A stretch of 64,000 nucleotides of DNA from Amycolatopsis taiwanensis DSM 45107 (GCF_000519205.1 NZ_JAFB01000028.1:50282-114281); one strand, 5' to 3'. Numbered from the stretch's first letter, positions 26,841 to 37,306 are shown. Made by a program: numbers and translations. The notes: generated by a model not told the origin, from the sequence alone.

Positions 26841-27809
26841 GTGATCGCCGAACTGCCCTCCCGCGCCCCGGCGGTCCTGCCACATCGCGGGCGGGGCACG
26901 ACCCTCATTCTCACCTCCTCGGTCTTCTTCGGCGGCTCGGGCGCGCTCGCCAAGCCGGCCATGCTGGCCGGGTTGTCGCCGGAGCAGGTCGCCGCGGCGC
27001 GGATCGGTGGCGCGGCGCTGATGCTGACGATCTGCGTGGCGCTGTTCCGGCCGGCGTTGCTCCGGGTGCGCCGGACCGAATGGCCGTGGCTGGCCGGCTA
27101 CGGCCTGCTGGCCGTGGCCGGGGTGCAGTTGTGCTACTTCGTCGCCGCCGCGCGCCTGCCGGTCGGCATCGCGATCGTGCTGGAGTTCGCCTCCCCGGTG
27201 CTGATCGCGCTGTGGACGCGGTTCGTGCGCAGGACGCGGCTGCCCCGTGCCATGTGGGGCGGGATCGGGCTGGCCATGCTCGGGCTGGCGCTGGTCGCCC
27301 AGGTCTGGCAGGGGCTGCGCCTGGACGCGCCGGGCCTGCTCGCCGGGCTCGGCGCGGCGGTCTGCTCGGCCGCCTACTTCCTGCTCGGCGCGCGCGGCGT
27401 GCCCACCAAGCCGCCGCTGGGCATGGTGACCTGGGGAATGATCGTCGGCGCGGTCGTGGTGTGCACGCTGGCCCCGCCCTGGACACTGCCCAGCGCGGTG
27501 CTGACCGCGCCCGCGCGGTTCGGGCCCTGGCATCCGCCGGTCTGGCTGCTGCTTGCCGCCCTCGCGCTGCTCTCCACGGTTCTGGCCTACCTCCTCGGCA
27601 TCACGGCGTTACGTCACCTGCCGGCGCCGGTGGCGTCCGTGCTCGGGCTGCTCGAGCCGCTGGTGGCGACCGCCGGCGCGTGGGCGCTGCTCGGCGAAAC
27701 ACTGGCCTGGGTGCAGGCTCTCGGCGCAGCCGCGCTGCTCGGCGGCGCCTTGCTCGTGCAGCTCAACCCGCCCGCGGCGCACCCGGCCGTCACTGGCCGG
27801 GGTCGCTGA
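26841..27809 (+). CDS. EamA/DMT-family transporter (RhtA-like)
   Basis: 322 aa with about ten membrane helices in two EamA repeats (LTSSVFFGGSGALAKPAM and GLLAGLGAAVCSAAYFLLG). The family exports amino acids or other metabolites; PVGIAIVLEFASPVLIALW resembles RhtA-type members. The GTG at 26841 is 6 nt after TAAGCT, so it is probably leaderless. The 3' end overlaps the convergent VWA gene by 20 bp. Confidence 0.86.
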   Translation: MIAELPSRAPAVLPHRGRGTTLILTSSVFFGGSGALAKPAMLAGLSPEQVAAARIGGAALMLTICVALFRPALLRVRRTEWPWLAGYGLLAVAGVQLCYFVAAARLPVGIAIVLEFASPVLIALWTRFVRRTRLPRAMWGGIGLAMLGLALVAQVWQGLRLDAPGLLAGLGAAVCSAAYFLLGARGVPTKPPLGMVTWGMIVGAVVVCTLAPPWTLPSAVLTAPARFGPWHPPVWLLLAALALLSTVLAYLLGITALRHLPAPVASVLGLLEPLVATAGAWALLGETLAWVQALGAAALLGGALLVQLNPPAAHPAVTGRGR

Positions 27810-29457
27810 GGGCGGCGAGAGCGCTGTAGAAGACGTCGGAGATCTTGGCCGGGTCCGGCGTGATGAACGTCTTTCCGCCGGTGACGTCGGTGATCGCGGT
27901 CAGTTCGCCGCGGTCGACGTCCGGCCCGAGGCCGATGCCGATGATCTCGACCGGCCGGCTCCGATCGGCCAGCGCGGACAGCTGCGTGAGCAGATCGCCG
28001 CGAGTGATCCCGTGCGGGTCGTCGTTATGCCCGTCGGTCAGCACGATGACCAGGTTCAGCTTGCCGGGTTCCCATTCCTCCCGCGCCCGCTGGTAGGCCG
28101 CCAGCACGCTGTCGTACAGGCCGGTCCCGCCGTTCGGGGTCGCGCGGATCGCCCGGATCCGGTCCATCGAGCCGTTGGTCAGCTGCTTGCCCACCTCCGA
28201 CATCGGCACGATCTCGCGGTAGTCCTTGTCGCCGTCGAGGTTGGTCGAGAACGTCCAGACCGACACCTCCGAAGTCGGTTTGAACAGGTTCAGCCCGCGC
28301 GCGGCGGCGTCCAGGCTGAGCTGCAACCGGGTCTTTCCGCCGGATTTGGGCACGAGGGCGTTCATCGAACCGGACACGTCGATGAGCACCCTCGCCCGCG
28401 AGCTCTGGTTCACCTTGGCCCACTGGTTCAGCAGGGTGTCGAGGTCACCGTCGCCGGGCATCCGGGTGACCGCCTGGGGCAGCACCGAGACACGCTCGGC
28501 CGGCGAAGGATTCCGCAGCGCGCGACCGTCCGGCCCACGGAAGCCGGTTTCGCCCAGGGCCGTCTGACCGTCCGGGCCGAGCAGCGCGCTCAGCAGTTTG
28601 CCGGCGCCTTCGCGCTGGGCTGTTCCGGGCCCGGACAGGATCGTGAACGGGTAGTCCAGCGACGGGATCGGCTTGGGCGGATAAACCGCGACCAGGCGCT
28701 CCTGCCGTCCCGCCGCGCTGTTCCGCATGTTGTATTGCAGCAACGAGTTCTCCGACGTCGGGAACGCGTCGACCGGAGCCTTCGAGCTCCCGGCGCCGGG
28801 AAGGCGGGAGTACAGGTCTTCCACCGCGGGCAGGGTGTTCGGCGAAAGCCGGCGCAGCGTCGCGGCGTAGGCGGTCGCCAGGTTGCTCGACGTGATCGAC
28901 TGCTGCACCCCCAGCAACGCCGACACGCCCACCGGGTCCCGCGCCGGATCGGGCATGCCGAGCGTGATCTCGCCGGCGTTGAGGACATCGGCCCAGCTCG
29001 GTGTGCGGCCTGGCCAGCCGAGCGGGGTGGCGGCCTGCTCGGTCACCGCGAACACCACCGCCGAGTTGGCGACGGAGGAACCCGAGGCGGGCAGGTCACC
29101 GGCACCCGCCGCGAGCGCCCGCCGCAGGCGCAACGACGACTCCGGGATCCACACGTCCGGGCGAGCGTTGCCGAAGGTGCTGCTCACCGAGCCCTCGATC
29201 GCGCCGGGATCGCGCGCGTCCACGCGGAAGCGGTAGCACTCGTCGGCGGCGCTGATGCTCCGCCCGACCTCGCGCACCGCCTCCGCGATCTCCGGCGCGG
29301 CCACCACCCGGACATCGGTGGGCTCGTGACAGCCGGCGGATCCGTTGGCGCCGCGGACAACGGTGAACAGCACGGCCACGGCCGTCACCACCATGACCCC
29401 GGCAACAAGGAACGGCACGCGCCGCCTCCGTCGTGCAGACGGCTCGTGTCGCCCCAC
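27790..29457 (-). CDS. Extracytoplasmic solute-binding-like protein with C-terminal VWA domain
   Basis: 555 aa. An N-terminal basic stretch and one membrane helix (residues 14-35) anchor it outside the cell. Residues ~45-330 resemble a periplasmic binding-protein fold. The C-terminal von Willebrand A domain has the MIDAS motif DVSGSMN and later TGLYDS and VLTDGHNDD. Substrate and partner are unknown. The GTG start follows GGAGG. Similar genes are common in actinobacteria without an assigned role. Confidence 0.83.
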   Translation of the reverse strand: MGRHEPSARRRRRVPFLVAGVMVVTAVAVLFTVVRGANGSAGCHEPTDVRVVAAPEIAEAVREVGRSISAADECYRFRVDARDPGAIEGSVSSTFGNARPDVWIPESSLRLRRALAAGAGDLPASGSSVANSAVVFAVTEQAATPLGWPGRTPSWADVLNAGEITLGMPDPARDPVGVSALLGVQQSITSSNLATAYAATLRRLSPNTLPAVEDLYSRLPGAGSSKAPVDAFPTSENSLLQYNMRNSAAGRQERLVAVYPPKPIPSLDYPFTILSGPGTAQREGAGKLLSALLGPDGQTALGETGFRGPDGRALRNPSPAERVSVLPQAVTRMPGDGDLDTLLNQWAKVNQSSRARVLIDVSGSMNALVPKSGGKTRLQLSLDAAARGLNLFKPTSEVSVWTFSTNLDGDKDYREIVPMSEVGKQLTNGSMDRIRAIRATPNGGTGLYDSVLAAYQRAREEWEPGKLNLVIVLTDGHNDDPHGITRGDLLTQLSALADRSRPVEIIGIGLGPDVDRGELTAITDVTGGKTFITPDPAKISDVFYSALAALSDPGQ

Positions 29458-29583
29458 CGGTATCGCCTCCTGGCGTCGAACTGCGCGATGCCCCGGAGGG
29501 CCTACGACGTGCCGTCAAGGAACGGCGTTGGAGACTAACCGATTTTCGGCCCGGAACGGGCCCCCCGCGAGGGGCAAATGTGA

Positions 29584-31281
29584 TTAGACGGGGATCACGG
29601 TGGGGACGATCATGGGCCGGCGCCGGTAGGTTTCGGCGACCCAGCGGCCCACCACCCGGCGCACGAACTGCGCGATGCGGTGCGAGTCCGTGATGCCCTC
29701 GATTTCCGTGCGCGAGAGCTCCATCTCGATCAGCGGAATCACCGCGTGGAGCGCCTTCGGGTCGTCGGAGAAACCCCGCCCGGACACGGTCGGCGTGCTC
29801 ACCGCCCGGCCGGTGGTGGAGTCCACCACCACCGTGATCGCGATGAACCCGCCCTCACCGAGGATCAGCCGGTCGGACAGGGTGGACTCGCCGACGTCGC
29901 CCACGGAAAGCCCGTCCACGTAGACGTGCCCGACCTCCACCCGCCCGGTCGCCCTGGCCCGCCCGTCGATCAGGTCGACCACGACGCCGTCCTCGGCCAG
30001 CACCACGTTCTCCGGCGCCACCCCGGTCCGCACCGCCAGCGCCCCGTTGGCGCGCAGGTGCCGCCACTCGCCGTGCACCGGCATCACGTTGCTCGGCCGG
30101 ATCGCGTTGTACAGGAACAAAAGCTCGCCCGCGGACGCGTGACCGGACACGTGCACCTTCGCGTTGCCCTGGTGCACCACGTTCGCGCCCAGCCGGACCA
30201 GGCCGTTGACCACGCCGAACACCGCGGTCTCGTTGCCGGGGATGAGCGAACTGGCCAGCACGACGGTGTCCCCGGCGCGGACGGAGATTTGCCGGTGTTC
30301 CCCGCGCGCCATCCGGGACAGCGCGGACAGGGGCTCGCCCTGCGAACCGGTGGACACGAACAACACCCGCGTCTCCGGCAGGTTGACCGCGTCATCGAGA
30401 TCGATCAGCAAGCCGTCGGGGATGTCGAGCAGGCCCAGTTCCGCCGCGATGCCCATGTTGCGCACCATCGAACGCCCCACGAACGCAACCCGGCGCCCGT
30501 ACTTCTGCGCCGAGTCGAGCACCTGCTGCACGCGGTGCACGTGGCTGGCGAAGCAGGCGACGATGACCCGCTGGGTGACCTTGCCGATCACGTCGTCGAG
30601 CACCGGGCCCAGATCGCGCTCCGGAGTCACGAAGCCCGGCACCTCGGCGTTGGTCGAATCGACACAGAGCAGGTCGACGCCCTCGTCACCGAGCCGGGAG
30701 AACCCGGCCAGGTCGGTCAGCCTGCCGTCCAGCGGCAACTGGTCGAGCTTGATGTCGCCGGTGTGCAGCACGACACCGGCCGGCGTCCGGATCGCCACCG
30801 CCAGCGCGTCCGGGATGGAGTGGTTGACCGCGAAGAACTCCAGGTCGAACGGCCCCACCGGGCGCCGCTCCCCCTCGGCGACCTCGACCAGCTTGGGGCG
30901 CTGCCGGTGCTCCCGGCACTTGGCCTCCAGCAGGGCGAGGGTGAACCGTGATCCGTAGACGGGCAGGTCGGGCTTGAGCCGCAACAGGAACGGCACCGCG
31001 CCGATGTGGTCCTCGTGCCCGTGGGTGAGCACCAGCGCGACGATGTCGTCGAGCCGGTCCTCGATCGCCCGGAAGTCGGGCAGGATCAGGTCCACGCCGG
31101 GCTGGTCGTCCTCGGGGAAGAGCACCCCGCAGTCGACGATCAGCAGCCGCCCGTCGAACTCGAACACGGTCATGTTGCGGCCGACCTCGCCGATCCCGCC
31201 GAGCGCTACGACGCGCAGCCCTCCACCGGGCAGCGGGGGTGGCGGGTTGGCCGGGCCGGGTCCTGGGACAGTGGAATTCAC
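29584..31281 (-). CDS. rnj: Ribonuclease J
   Basis: 565 aa. The metallo-beta-lactamase motif HGHEDHIGAVPF lies near residue 85; beta-CASP blocks follow (FASHVHRVQQVLDSA, SGHASAGELLFL, and PVHGEWRHL). A C-terminal domain completes it. RNase J is a 5'-3' exonuclease and endonuclease in rRNA and mRNA maturation. The GTG start at 31281 is preceded by GAGGGGG at a longer distance. It lies 100 bp downstream of dapA, the common actinobacterial order. Confidence 0.95.
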   Translation of the reverse strand: MNSTVPGPGPANPPPPLPGGGLRVVALGGIGEVGRNMTVFEFDGRLLIVDCGVLFPEDDQPGVDLILPDFRAIEDRLDDIVALVLTHGHEDHIGAVPFLLRLKPDLPVYGSRFTLALLEAKCREHRQRPKLVEVAEGERRPVGPFDLEFFAVNHSIPDALAVAIRTPAGVVLHTGDIKLDQLPLDGRLTDLAGFSRLGDEGVDLLCVDSTNAEVPGFVTPERDLGPVLDDVIGKVTQRVIVACFASHVHRVQQVLDSAQKYGRRVAFVGRSMVRNMGIAAELGLLDIPDGLLIDLDDAVNLPETRVLFVSTGSQGEPLSALSRMARGEHRQISVRAGDTVVLASSLIPGNETAVFGVVNGLVRLGANVVHQGNAKVHVSGHASAGELLFLYNAIRPSNVMPVHGEWRHLRANGALAVRTGVAPENVVLAEDGVVVDLIDGRARATGRVEVGHVYVDGLSVGDVGESTLSDRLILGEGGFIAITVVVDSTTGRAVSTPTVSGRGFSDDPKALHAVIPLIEMELSRTEIEGITDSHRIAQFVRRVVGRWVAETYRRRPMIVPTVIPV

Positions 31282-31381
31282 TGGGTCCGTTGCCCCCTCG
31301 AACGCGTCACCGGGGCATTCCGGATGGACGGAAGCGCACCGCCGCCAGACCCACGAGCACTGTCAATGGTCGGATTTCCTG

Positions 31382-32398
<1,017 letters not shown>

Positions 32399-32490
32399 TT
32401 ACCTCTTGTGGGTCACCGGAATGCCAGGCTATTTGGCAAAACGGAGGATTGCCCGCACGGTGGCCCGCGAGCAGGAACATCTACGGCGAA

Positions 32491-33993
32491 CTACTTCACC
32501 GGCTGCGTTCGGTAGCCGGTCAGGGTCCCGTCCCGCGCCCCCAGCAGGCAGTAGATCTCCCGCACCGGGTCGCGCGAGTAGTCGCTCGAGGTCTGGGTCT
32601 CCCACGCCTTTTGGCTGGGCACCAGCGCCTGGTAGGTCAACGGCCTACCGTCGGCACTGGTCCTTGACTCGGCGCTGGTCCTTGCATAGAACTCCACGGC
32701 GCAGTAGGACTCGGCCCACGTCCGGAGCTTCGCCTCGTCGGGATAGGCGGCCGCGGTGGCCTTGGAGGAGCTGGAGGAGTTGGAACCGAACATGTCCGTC
32801 GACGCGTAGTACTCCTGGTAGTGGAGGTTCTTGCAGTCGACCCAGTCGTCGCTCTCGGTCAGGCCCTCTCCGGGCTTGACCGGCTTGCTGGTGCAGTAGT
32901 AAGAGGACGACGTTTCGAAGCGCGGCACCTGGCCCTCCGCGCCGTAGGTCAGCGTCGGCAGCATCGCCTCGTCGACGGCCGGTGTCCCCCACCACCGGCC
33001 AAGGAACACCCCGCCCACGAGCAACACCACGCCGAGGACCGCACCGGCGATGACCAGCGGCCCACGCCGGTTCCCGGCCGGACGCGCGCCGACCATGGTC
33101 GGATTCCCGCCCGAGTAGAGCAGCGTGTGGGGATTGACATTGGGCACACCGTGCACCGCACCATCGCGCTCGGCCATCGCGAACAGCCCGTCGGCCTGCG
33201 CGGCCGAGATCCGCGCTTCCGGGCTCGCGATCAGCAGACCCATGATCGCCGAGGCCAGCGGCCCCTGGGTGCGGGTCAGGTAGGGCACCTCGTTCATGAT
33301 CGCGTGCAGGGTCGCCGCCGTGGTCGGGCGGTCGAACGCCATGGTGCCTTCCACCGCGAAATACAGCGTCGCGCCCAGCGACCACAGGTCCGAGGCGGGC
33401 ACCGACTCGTTCCCGGCGACCCGTTCCGGCGCCATGAACGCGGGCGAGCCGACGATCATGCCGCTGGTGGTCAGGCGCGGGTCGTCGACCGCTTGCGCGA
33501 TGCCGAAGTCGGTGAGCTTCACGCGGCCGGTCGGCGACACCATGATGTTGCCCGGCTTGACGTCCCGGTGCACGATTCCGGACTGGTGGGCGGCGTGGAG
33601 CGCGGACAGCACCTGCCGCCCGATCGTCGCCGCCTGCACGGGCGACAGCGGACCGTGGGCGCGTACCAGCTCGGCCAGCGTCGGCGCCTCGACGAGTTCC
33701 ATCACGATGTAGGTCGAACCGTTCTCCGACACGACGTCGTAGACGGTGACCACGGCCGGATCGTTGATGCGGCCGCCGTTGCGGACCTCACGCATCACGC
33801 GCTCGCTGAACGTGCTGTCCTCGACGCCTTCGGGCGGCCGGATCTCCTTGATCGCGACCTGGCGGCCGATCAGGGTGTCCTCGCCGCGCCACACCACCCC
33901 CATGCCGCCCCGGCCGAGCTCCCCGAACAGCTCGTAACGTCCGGTGATCAACCGCCGCGCCGCGGTTCGCTGGGTCGTCAGATCGTCGGCCAC
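32491..33993 (-). CDS. Membrane Ser/Thr protein kinase (PknB-like) with extracytoplasmic domain
   Basis: 500 aa. The kinase domain (20-280) has GELGRGGMGVVW, VAIKEI, the catalytic HRDVKPGN, DFG in LTDFGIA and the APE motif (FMAPERV). One membrane helix follows (~312-332). The external domain of ~165 residues has four or more cysteines and no PASTA repeats, so its signal differs from PknB. The GTG start follows GGAGGGGG. No substrate is indicated by neighbours. Confidence 0.92.
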   Translation of the reverse strand: MADDLTTQRTAARRLITGRYELFGELGRGGMGVVWRGEDTLIGRQVAIKEIRPPEGVEDSTFSERVMREVRNGGRINDPAVVTVYDVVSENGSTYIVMELVEAPTLAELVRAHGPLSPVQAATIGRQVLSALHAAHQSGIVHRDVKPGNIMVSPTGRVKLTDFGIAQAVDDPRLTTSGMIVGSPAFMAPERVAGNESVPASDLWSLGATLYFAVEGTMAFDRPTTAATLHAIMNEVPYLTRTQGPLASAIMGLLIASPEARISAAQADGLFAMAERDGAVHGVPNVNPHTLLYSGGNPTMVGARPAGNRRGPLVIAGAVLGVVLLVGGVFLGRWWGTPAVDEAMLPTLTYGAEGQVPRFETSSSYYCTSKPVKPGEGLTESDDWVDCKNLHYQEYYASTDMFGSNSSSSSKATAAAYPDEAKLRTWAESYCAVEFYARTSAESRTSADGRPLTYQALVPSQKAWETQTSSDYSRDPVREIYCLLGARDGTLTGYRTQPVK

Positions 33994-34063
33994 ACCAGGC
34001 CCCCTCCTCGGAAATCGGACAGCAGGACAATAGTCCGACCGGCCAACGGCCTCGTGAGTTCCC

Positions 34064-35302
34064 TCAAGCTCTGAAGGTCAGGACGATCAGGGCCACGTTG
34101 AGCACGATGATCACGCCCGCGGCCAGCCAGGCCAGGATCGTGGTCAGGCGATGGTTGGCGTCCCTGCCCATCAGGCCCCGGTCGCCGGTGAGCCGGACCA
34201 GCGGCACCAGTGCGAACGGGATACCGAAGGAAAGCACCACCTGGGATATCACCAGGGCGGGGGTGGGCTCGACGCCGATGGCAAGCACCACGACCGCGGG
34301 CGCGAGCGTGGCCACGCGGCGCAGCAGCAGGGGAACCCGCCTGCGCAGCAGCCCCTGCATGATCATCGCACCGGCGTAGGCACCGACCGAGGTGGACGCC
34401 AGCCCTGAAGCCAGCAGGCCGACGGCGAACAGCAGCGCCACCCCCGGGCCGAGCGCCTGGCCGACCGCGGCGTGCGCGCCCTCGATGGAATCATCCACGT
34501 CCTTGCCCTGCAGGTTCGTCGCGGCGAGCAGCAGCATGGCCAGGTTCACCGCGCCCGCGAGCACCATCGCCAGCCCCACGTCGAGCCTGGTCGCACGCAA
34601 CAGCCGGGCGCGCCGCCGGCCGGAGGTCCGGCCGTGCCGGTCGCGCGCGAGGCCGGAATGCAGGTACACCGCGTGGGGCATCACCGTCGCACCCAGCATC
34701 GCGGCAGCCAGGAGCACGCTGCCCGTGCCGTCGAACCGCGGCAGCAGGCCGCCGAGGGTGTCCGGCACCGACGGGGGTGCGACGAACAGGCTCGCCAGGA
34801 ACCCGATCGCGATGATCGCCAGCAGGCCGGTGATCACCCATTCGAACCGGCGCTGACCGCGCCGGTCCTGAACCAGCAGCAGCCCGATGGACACCACGCC
34901 GGTGATCAGGCCGCCGATCAGCAGCGGCAGGCCGAACAGCAGGTTGAGCGCGATCGCACCGCCGAGGACCTCGGCCAGGTCGGTGGCCACGGCGACCAGT
35001 TCGGCCTGTGCCCAGAACGCGAGACGACCGCCGCGGGGCATCCGGTCGCGCAGGAGTTCGGGCAGCGACCTCCCGGTGACCAGGCCCAGTTTCGCGGACA
35101 GGTACTGCACCAGCCCGGCCATCAGGTTGGCTGCCACGACGACCCACACCAACAGGTAACCGTGCTGCGCGCCGGCGCTGACGTTCGACGCGACGTTACC
35201 GGGGTCGACGTAGGCGACGGCGGCGATGAAGGCCGGCCCCAGCAGCACCGTTCCGGCACGCACCCGCGCCAGTGCGGGACGAACCGACTCCGCCAGCGCC
35301 AT
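34064..35302 (-). CDS. mntH: Nramp-family divalent metal (Mn2+/Fe2+) transporter
   Basis: 412 aa from ATG 35302 behind GGAGGTG. About eleven membrane helices. The metal-binding DPGN motif is in AYVDPGNVASN (helix 1) and MPHAVYLHS in helix 6. It imports manganese or iron with protons. A DtxR/MntR-like inverted repeat lies upstream at 35330-35345, consistent with metal repression. Confidence 0.92.
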   Translation of the reverse strand: MALAESVRPALARVRAGTVLLGPAFIAAVAYVDPGNVASNVSAGAQHGYLLVWVVVAANLMAGLVQYLSAKLGLVTGRSLPELLRDRMPRGGRLAFWAQAELVAVATDLAEVLGGAIALNLLFGLPLLIGGLITGVVSIGLLLVQDRRGQRRFEWVITGLLAIIAIGFLASLFVAPPSVPDTLGGLLPRFDGTGSVLLAAAMLGATVMPHAVYLHSGLARDRHGRTSGRRRARLLRATRLDVGLAMVLAGAVNLAMLLLAATNLQGKDVDDSIEGAHAAVGQALGPGVALLFAVGLLASGLASTSVGAYAGAMIMQGLLRRRVPLLLRRVATLAPAVVVLAIGVEPTPALVISQVVLSFGIPFALVPLVRLTGDRGLMGRDANHRLTTILAWLAAGVIIVLNVALIVLTFRA

Positions 35303-35329
35303 GCGTTCACCTCCGGACCGAACTTCAAG

Positions 35330-35345
35330 TTTAGGTATGCCGAAG
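35330..35345. promoter_or_regulatory. Candidate MntR/DtxR-type operator upstream of mntH
   Basis: TTTAGGTATGCCGAAG is an imperfect dyad of the TTTAGG-N4-CCTAAA type (10 of 12 arm positions fit). It is 28 bp before the mntH start. The regulator itself is not in the window. Confidence 0.4.
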
Positions 35346-35397
35346 ATCAATGTACAGCAAGGCTCACAAAGGGCTGATCACCTGGTTTCGCCGGGCC

Positions 35398-35796
35398 TTA
35401 TGCCGAGGCTTCGACCTCGTGACCGGCCGCGCGGAGGGCGGTCACGGCACGCGCCAGGTCGACCGCCTTCACCAGCACGTGATCGGTGTCGAAAGTGGAC
35501 ATCGTGAACAGCGCGACACCGGCCGACGCCAGTTCGTTGGCCAGCGCGGCGATGATGCCGGTGAGCGTGAACGCGAGCGGCCCACGCACGGTCAGCAACC
35601 GCCAGCCGGCCTCGACCTCCGCGCCGGCGGGCACCCGGCCGGCCGGGCAGATCACCGAAAGCTCGGTGGGCGTGCGCGTGACCGAGACGAGCCCACCGGC
35701 ACCGGGCGTCAGTAACCCAGCCGGGAAGTCGGCGTCCGGACCGAGCTTGGCCACTGCGTAGTCCCCGGCCGCGACGTCGATCACCAGCCGTTTCAC
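35398..35796 (-). CDS. ACT-domain protein
   Basis: 132 aa from GTG 35796, with GGAGGGG supplied by the last codons of thyX. It begins VKRLVIDVAAGDYAVAKLG and has two ACT-like halves; the second contains LAFTLTGIIAALANELASAGVALFTMSTFDTDHVLV. This matches the small COG3603-type ACT proteins thought to sense an amino acid. No ligand can be named. It is cotranscribed with thyX, 10 bp apart. Confidence 0.8.
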   Translation of the reverse strand: MKRLVIDVAAGDYAVAKLGPDADFPAGLLTPGAGGLVSVTRTPTELSVICPAGRVPAGAEVEAGWRLLTVRGPLAFTLTGIIAALANELASAGVALFTMSTFDTDHVLVKAVDLARAVTALRAAGHEVEASA

Positions 35797-35806
35797 GGCG
35801 CGGGAC

Positions 35807-36559
35807 TCACCCCTCCAGGACCCGCGGGCTGGACGCCACCTCGGTGCCGTCGGGCAGCGTCGAGATGGTGAAGTCGGCGAACACGTTCGCGGCGGCCTTC
35901 TGCAGCTGCCGCAGGCATTCCACGGCCAGCGCCCGGATCTCCACGTCGGCGTGCTCGGTGGCACGCATGCCGATGAAGTGCCGCCAGGCGCGGTAGTTCC
36001 CGGTGACCACGATGCGGGTCTCGGTGGCATTGGGCAGCACCGCACGCGCGGCCTGGCGGGCCTGCTTGCGCCGCAGGGTCGCACTCGGCGCGTCGGCGAA
36101 CTTCTCCTGCAGCCCGGCCAGCAACTCGTTGTAGGCGTCGACGCTGGCCTGTGCCGCGGCCAGGAACTTCTCGTGCAGCACCGGGTCGTTCGCGATCACG
36201 TCCGGTTCGACGAAGGCGGCGTCGCGCTCGGGCACGTACCGCTGGGACAGCTGGGAGTAGGAGAAATGGCGGTGCCGGATCAGCTCGTGGGTCAACGAAC
36301 GGGAGATGCCGGTGATGTAGAAGCTCACCGACCCGTGCTCCAGCACGGACAGATGCCCGACGTCGATGATGTGGTCGAGGTAGCCGGCGTTGGTGGCCGT
36401 CCGCGGGTTGGGCTTGCTCCAGGACTGGTAGCAGGCGCGGCCGGCGAACTCGGCCAGGGCCTCGCCGCCGTCGGCATCGGTGGACCACGGCACGTCCTCG
36501 GGCGTGAAGAACTCGGTCTTCGCGATCAACTGCACCCTGGGTGAAACCGTCCCGGCCAT
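35807..36559 (-). CDS. thyX: Flavin-dependent thymidylate synthase
   Basis: 250 aa from ATG 36559 behind AAAGGAG. The ThyX motif [14 protein letters not shown] is near residue 90, and [23 protein letters not shown] precedes it. It methylates dUMP with methylenetetrahydrofolate and FADH2. The C-terminal [12 protein letters not shown] block is typical. It is transcribed together with the ACT gene. Confidence 0.96.
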   Translation of the reverse strand: MAGTVSPRVQLIAKTEFFTPEDVPWSTDADGGEALAEFAGRACYQSWSKPNPRTATNAGYLDHIIDVGHLSVLEHGSVSFYITGISRSLTHELIRHRHFSYSQLSQRYVPERDAAFVEPDVIANDPVLHEKFLAAAQASVDAYNELLAGLQEKFADAPSATLRRKQARQAARAVLPNATETRIVVTGNYRAWRHFIGMRATEHADVEIRALAVECLRQLQKAAANVFADFTISTLPDGTEVASSPRVLEG

Positions 36560-36648
36560 CGCGCTCCTTTCCCCTGCTTCGTTACCAGGCAGCGTAACTG
36601 TCCGCCCCGATCTTTCCGGGCCTGGCACCGGCCGCACCACTGTGACGC

Positions 36649-36684
36649 TTGACTGACACCATGAGTGGTGTCATGGTGGTGTCA
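36649..36684 (+). promoter_or_regulatory. Leaderless promoter overlapped by three TGGTGTCA half-sites
   Basis: TTGACT (36649-36654), a 17-bp spacer and CATGGT (36672-36677), followed by 6 nt and the ATG. The half-sites are tgacacca (36654-36661), tggtgtca (36666-36673) and tggtgtca (36677-36684), about one helical turn apart. This layout suits binding of several RHH dimers over the promoter and start codon. Confidence 0.65.
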
Positions 36685-37223
36685 TGGATTTGACGCCTTA
36701 CCTGACCAGCCTTCGCGAGGATCTGGCCGCCACGGCCTCCGCGGGTGACGAGCAGACCCGGCGTGCCGCAACGCTGCTCACTGCCGCACTGGAACCGTCG
36801 GTACGGCTGACGCTGATGCACGCGCTCTCGGACCTGGCCGCCGAGATCACCGCGCAACTGCCCGGCCAAGTCGTGGAGGTCCGGCTCGACGGCCGCGACG
36901 TCCGCGTCGTGGTCACCGGCTCGCCGGGGGCGACCGAGCCCGCCGGCCGGCCTCAGCCCCCGCCGCCTCCGCAACCCCCGCCACCGCCACCGCCCCTGGG
37001 GGAAGGCGGCGAGAACATCGCCCGCATGACCCTGCGCCTGGTCGAGCAGATCAAGGGCCAGGCCGAGCGGGCCGCCGCGGCACAGGGCGTTTCGCTGAAC
37101 ACCTTCATTTCCCAGGCGGTGCAGGGCGCCCTCTACGGCGCGTCGCGCACCCAGGAGGGCGAGCCCAAGTCGCGCCCCGGCAACCAGTCCGAAACGCACC
37201 TGCACGGCTGGGTGCGCGGATGA
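36684..37223 (+). CDS. HicB-like ribbon-helix-helix protein with proline-rich linker
   Basis: 179 aa. An N-terminal helical domain (1-60) and a short beta segment (VVEVRLDGRDVRVVV) are followed by a run of prolines (~92-107). A C-terminal ribbon-helix-helix follows: MTLRLVEQIKGQAERAAAAQ, then GVSLNTFISQAVQGAL. It probably binds DNA, perhaps the operator on its own promoter. No toxin gene is adjacent. Its stop overlaps micro-ORF C, and a DUF4097 gene follows, so the two proteins likely work together. Confidence 0.75.
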   Translation: MDLTPYLTSLREDLAATASAGDEQTRRAATLLTAALEPSVRLTLMHALSDLAAEITAQLPGQVVEVRLDGRDVRVVVTGSPGATEPAGRPQPPPPPQPPPPPPPLGEGGENIARMTLRLVEQIKGQAERAAAAQGVSLNTFISQAVQGALYGASRTQEGEPKSRPGNQSETHLHGWVRG

Positions 37224-37306
37224 CACCCCATAGCGCCCTGTCGACACGGTTGCGGTGGCGCGCAACTCGCGGAAACAGCAGCACGGAGAAAGCAGTGCGA
37301 TCATGA
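37220..37306 (+). CDS. Micro-ORF C (28 aa) between RHH and DUF4097 genes, frame-shifted repeat copy
   Basis: ATG 37220 overlaps the RHH stop, and TGA 37304-37306 overlaps the DUF4097 ATG, both as ATGA. Peptide: MTPHSALSTRLRW... ending EKAVRS. The DNA agcgccctgtcgacacggtt with gcgcgcaactcgcgga matches micro-ORFs A and B, but one A is lost and the reading frame differs. The peptide is thus not conserved, while the overlap architecture is. Confidence 0.5.
   Translation: MTPHSALSTRLRWRATRGNSSTEKAVRS

Noticed and set aside
27553-29538. 661-codon plus-strand open frame
   Set aside because: Shadow of the VWA gene; no recognisable domain, and the opposite strand has a MIDAS motif and a ribosome binding site.
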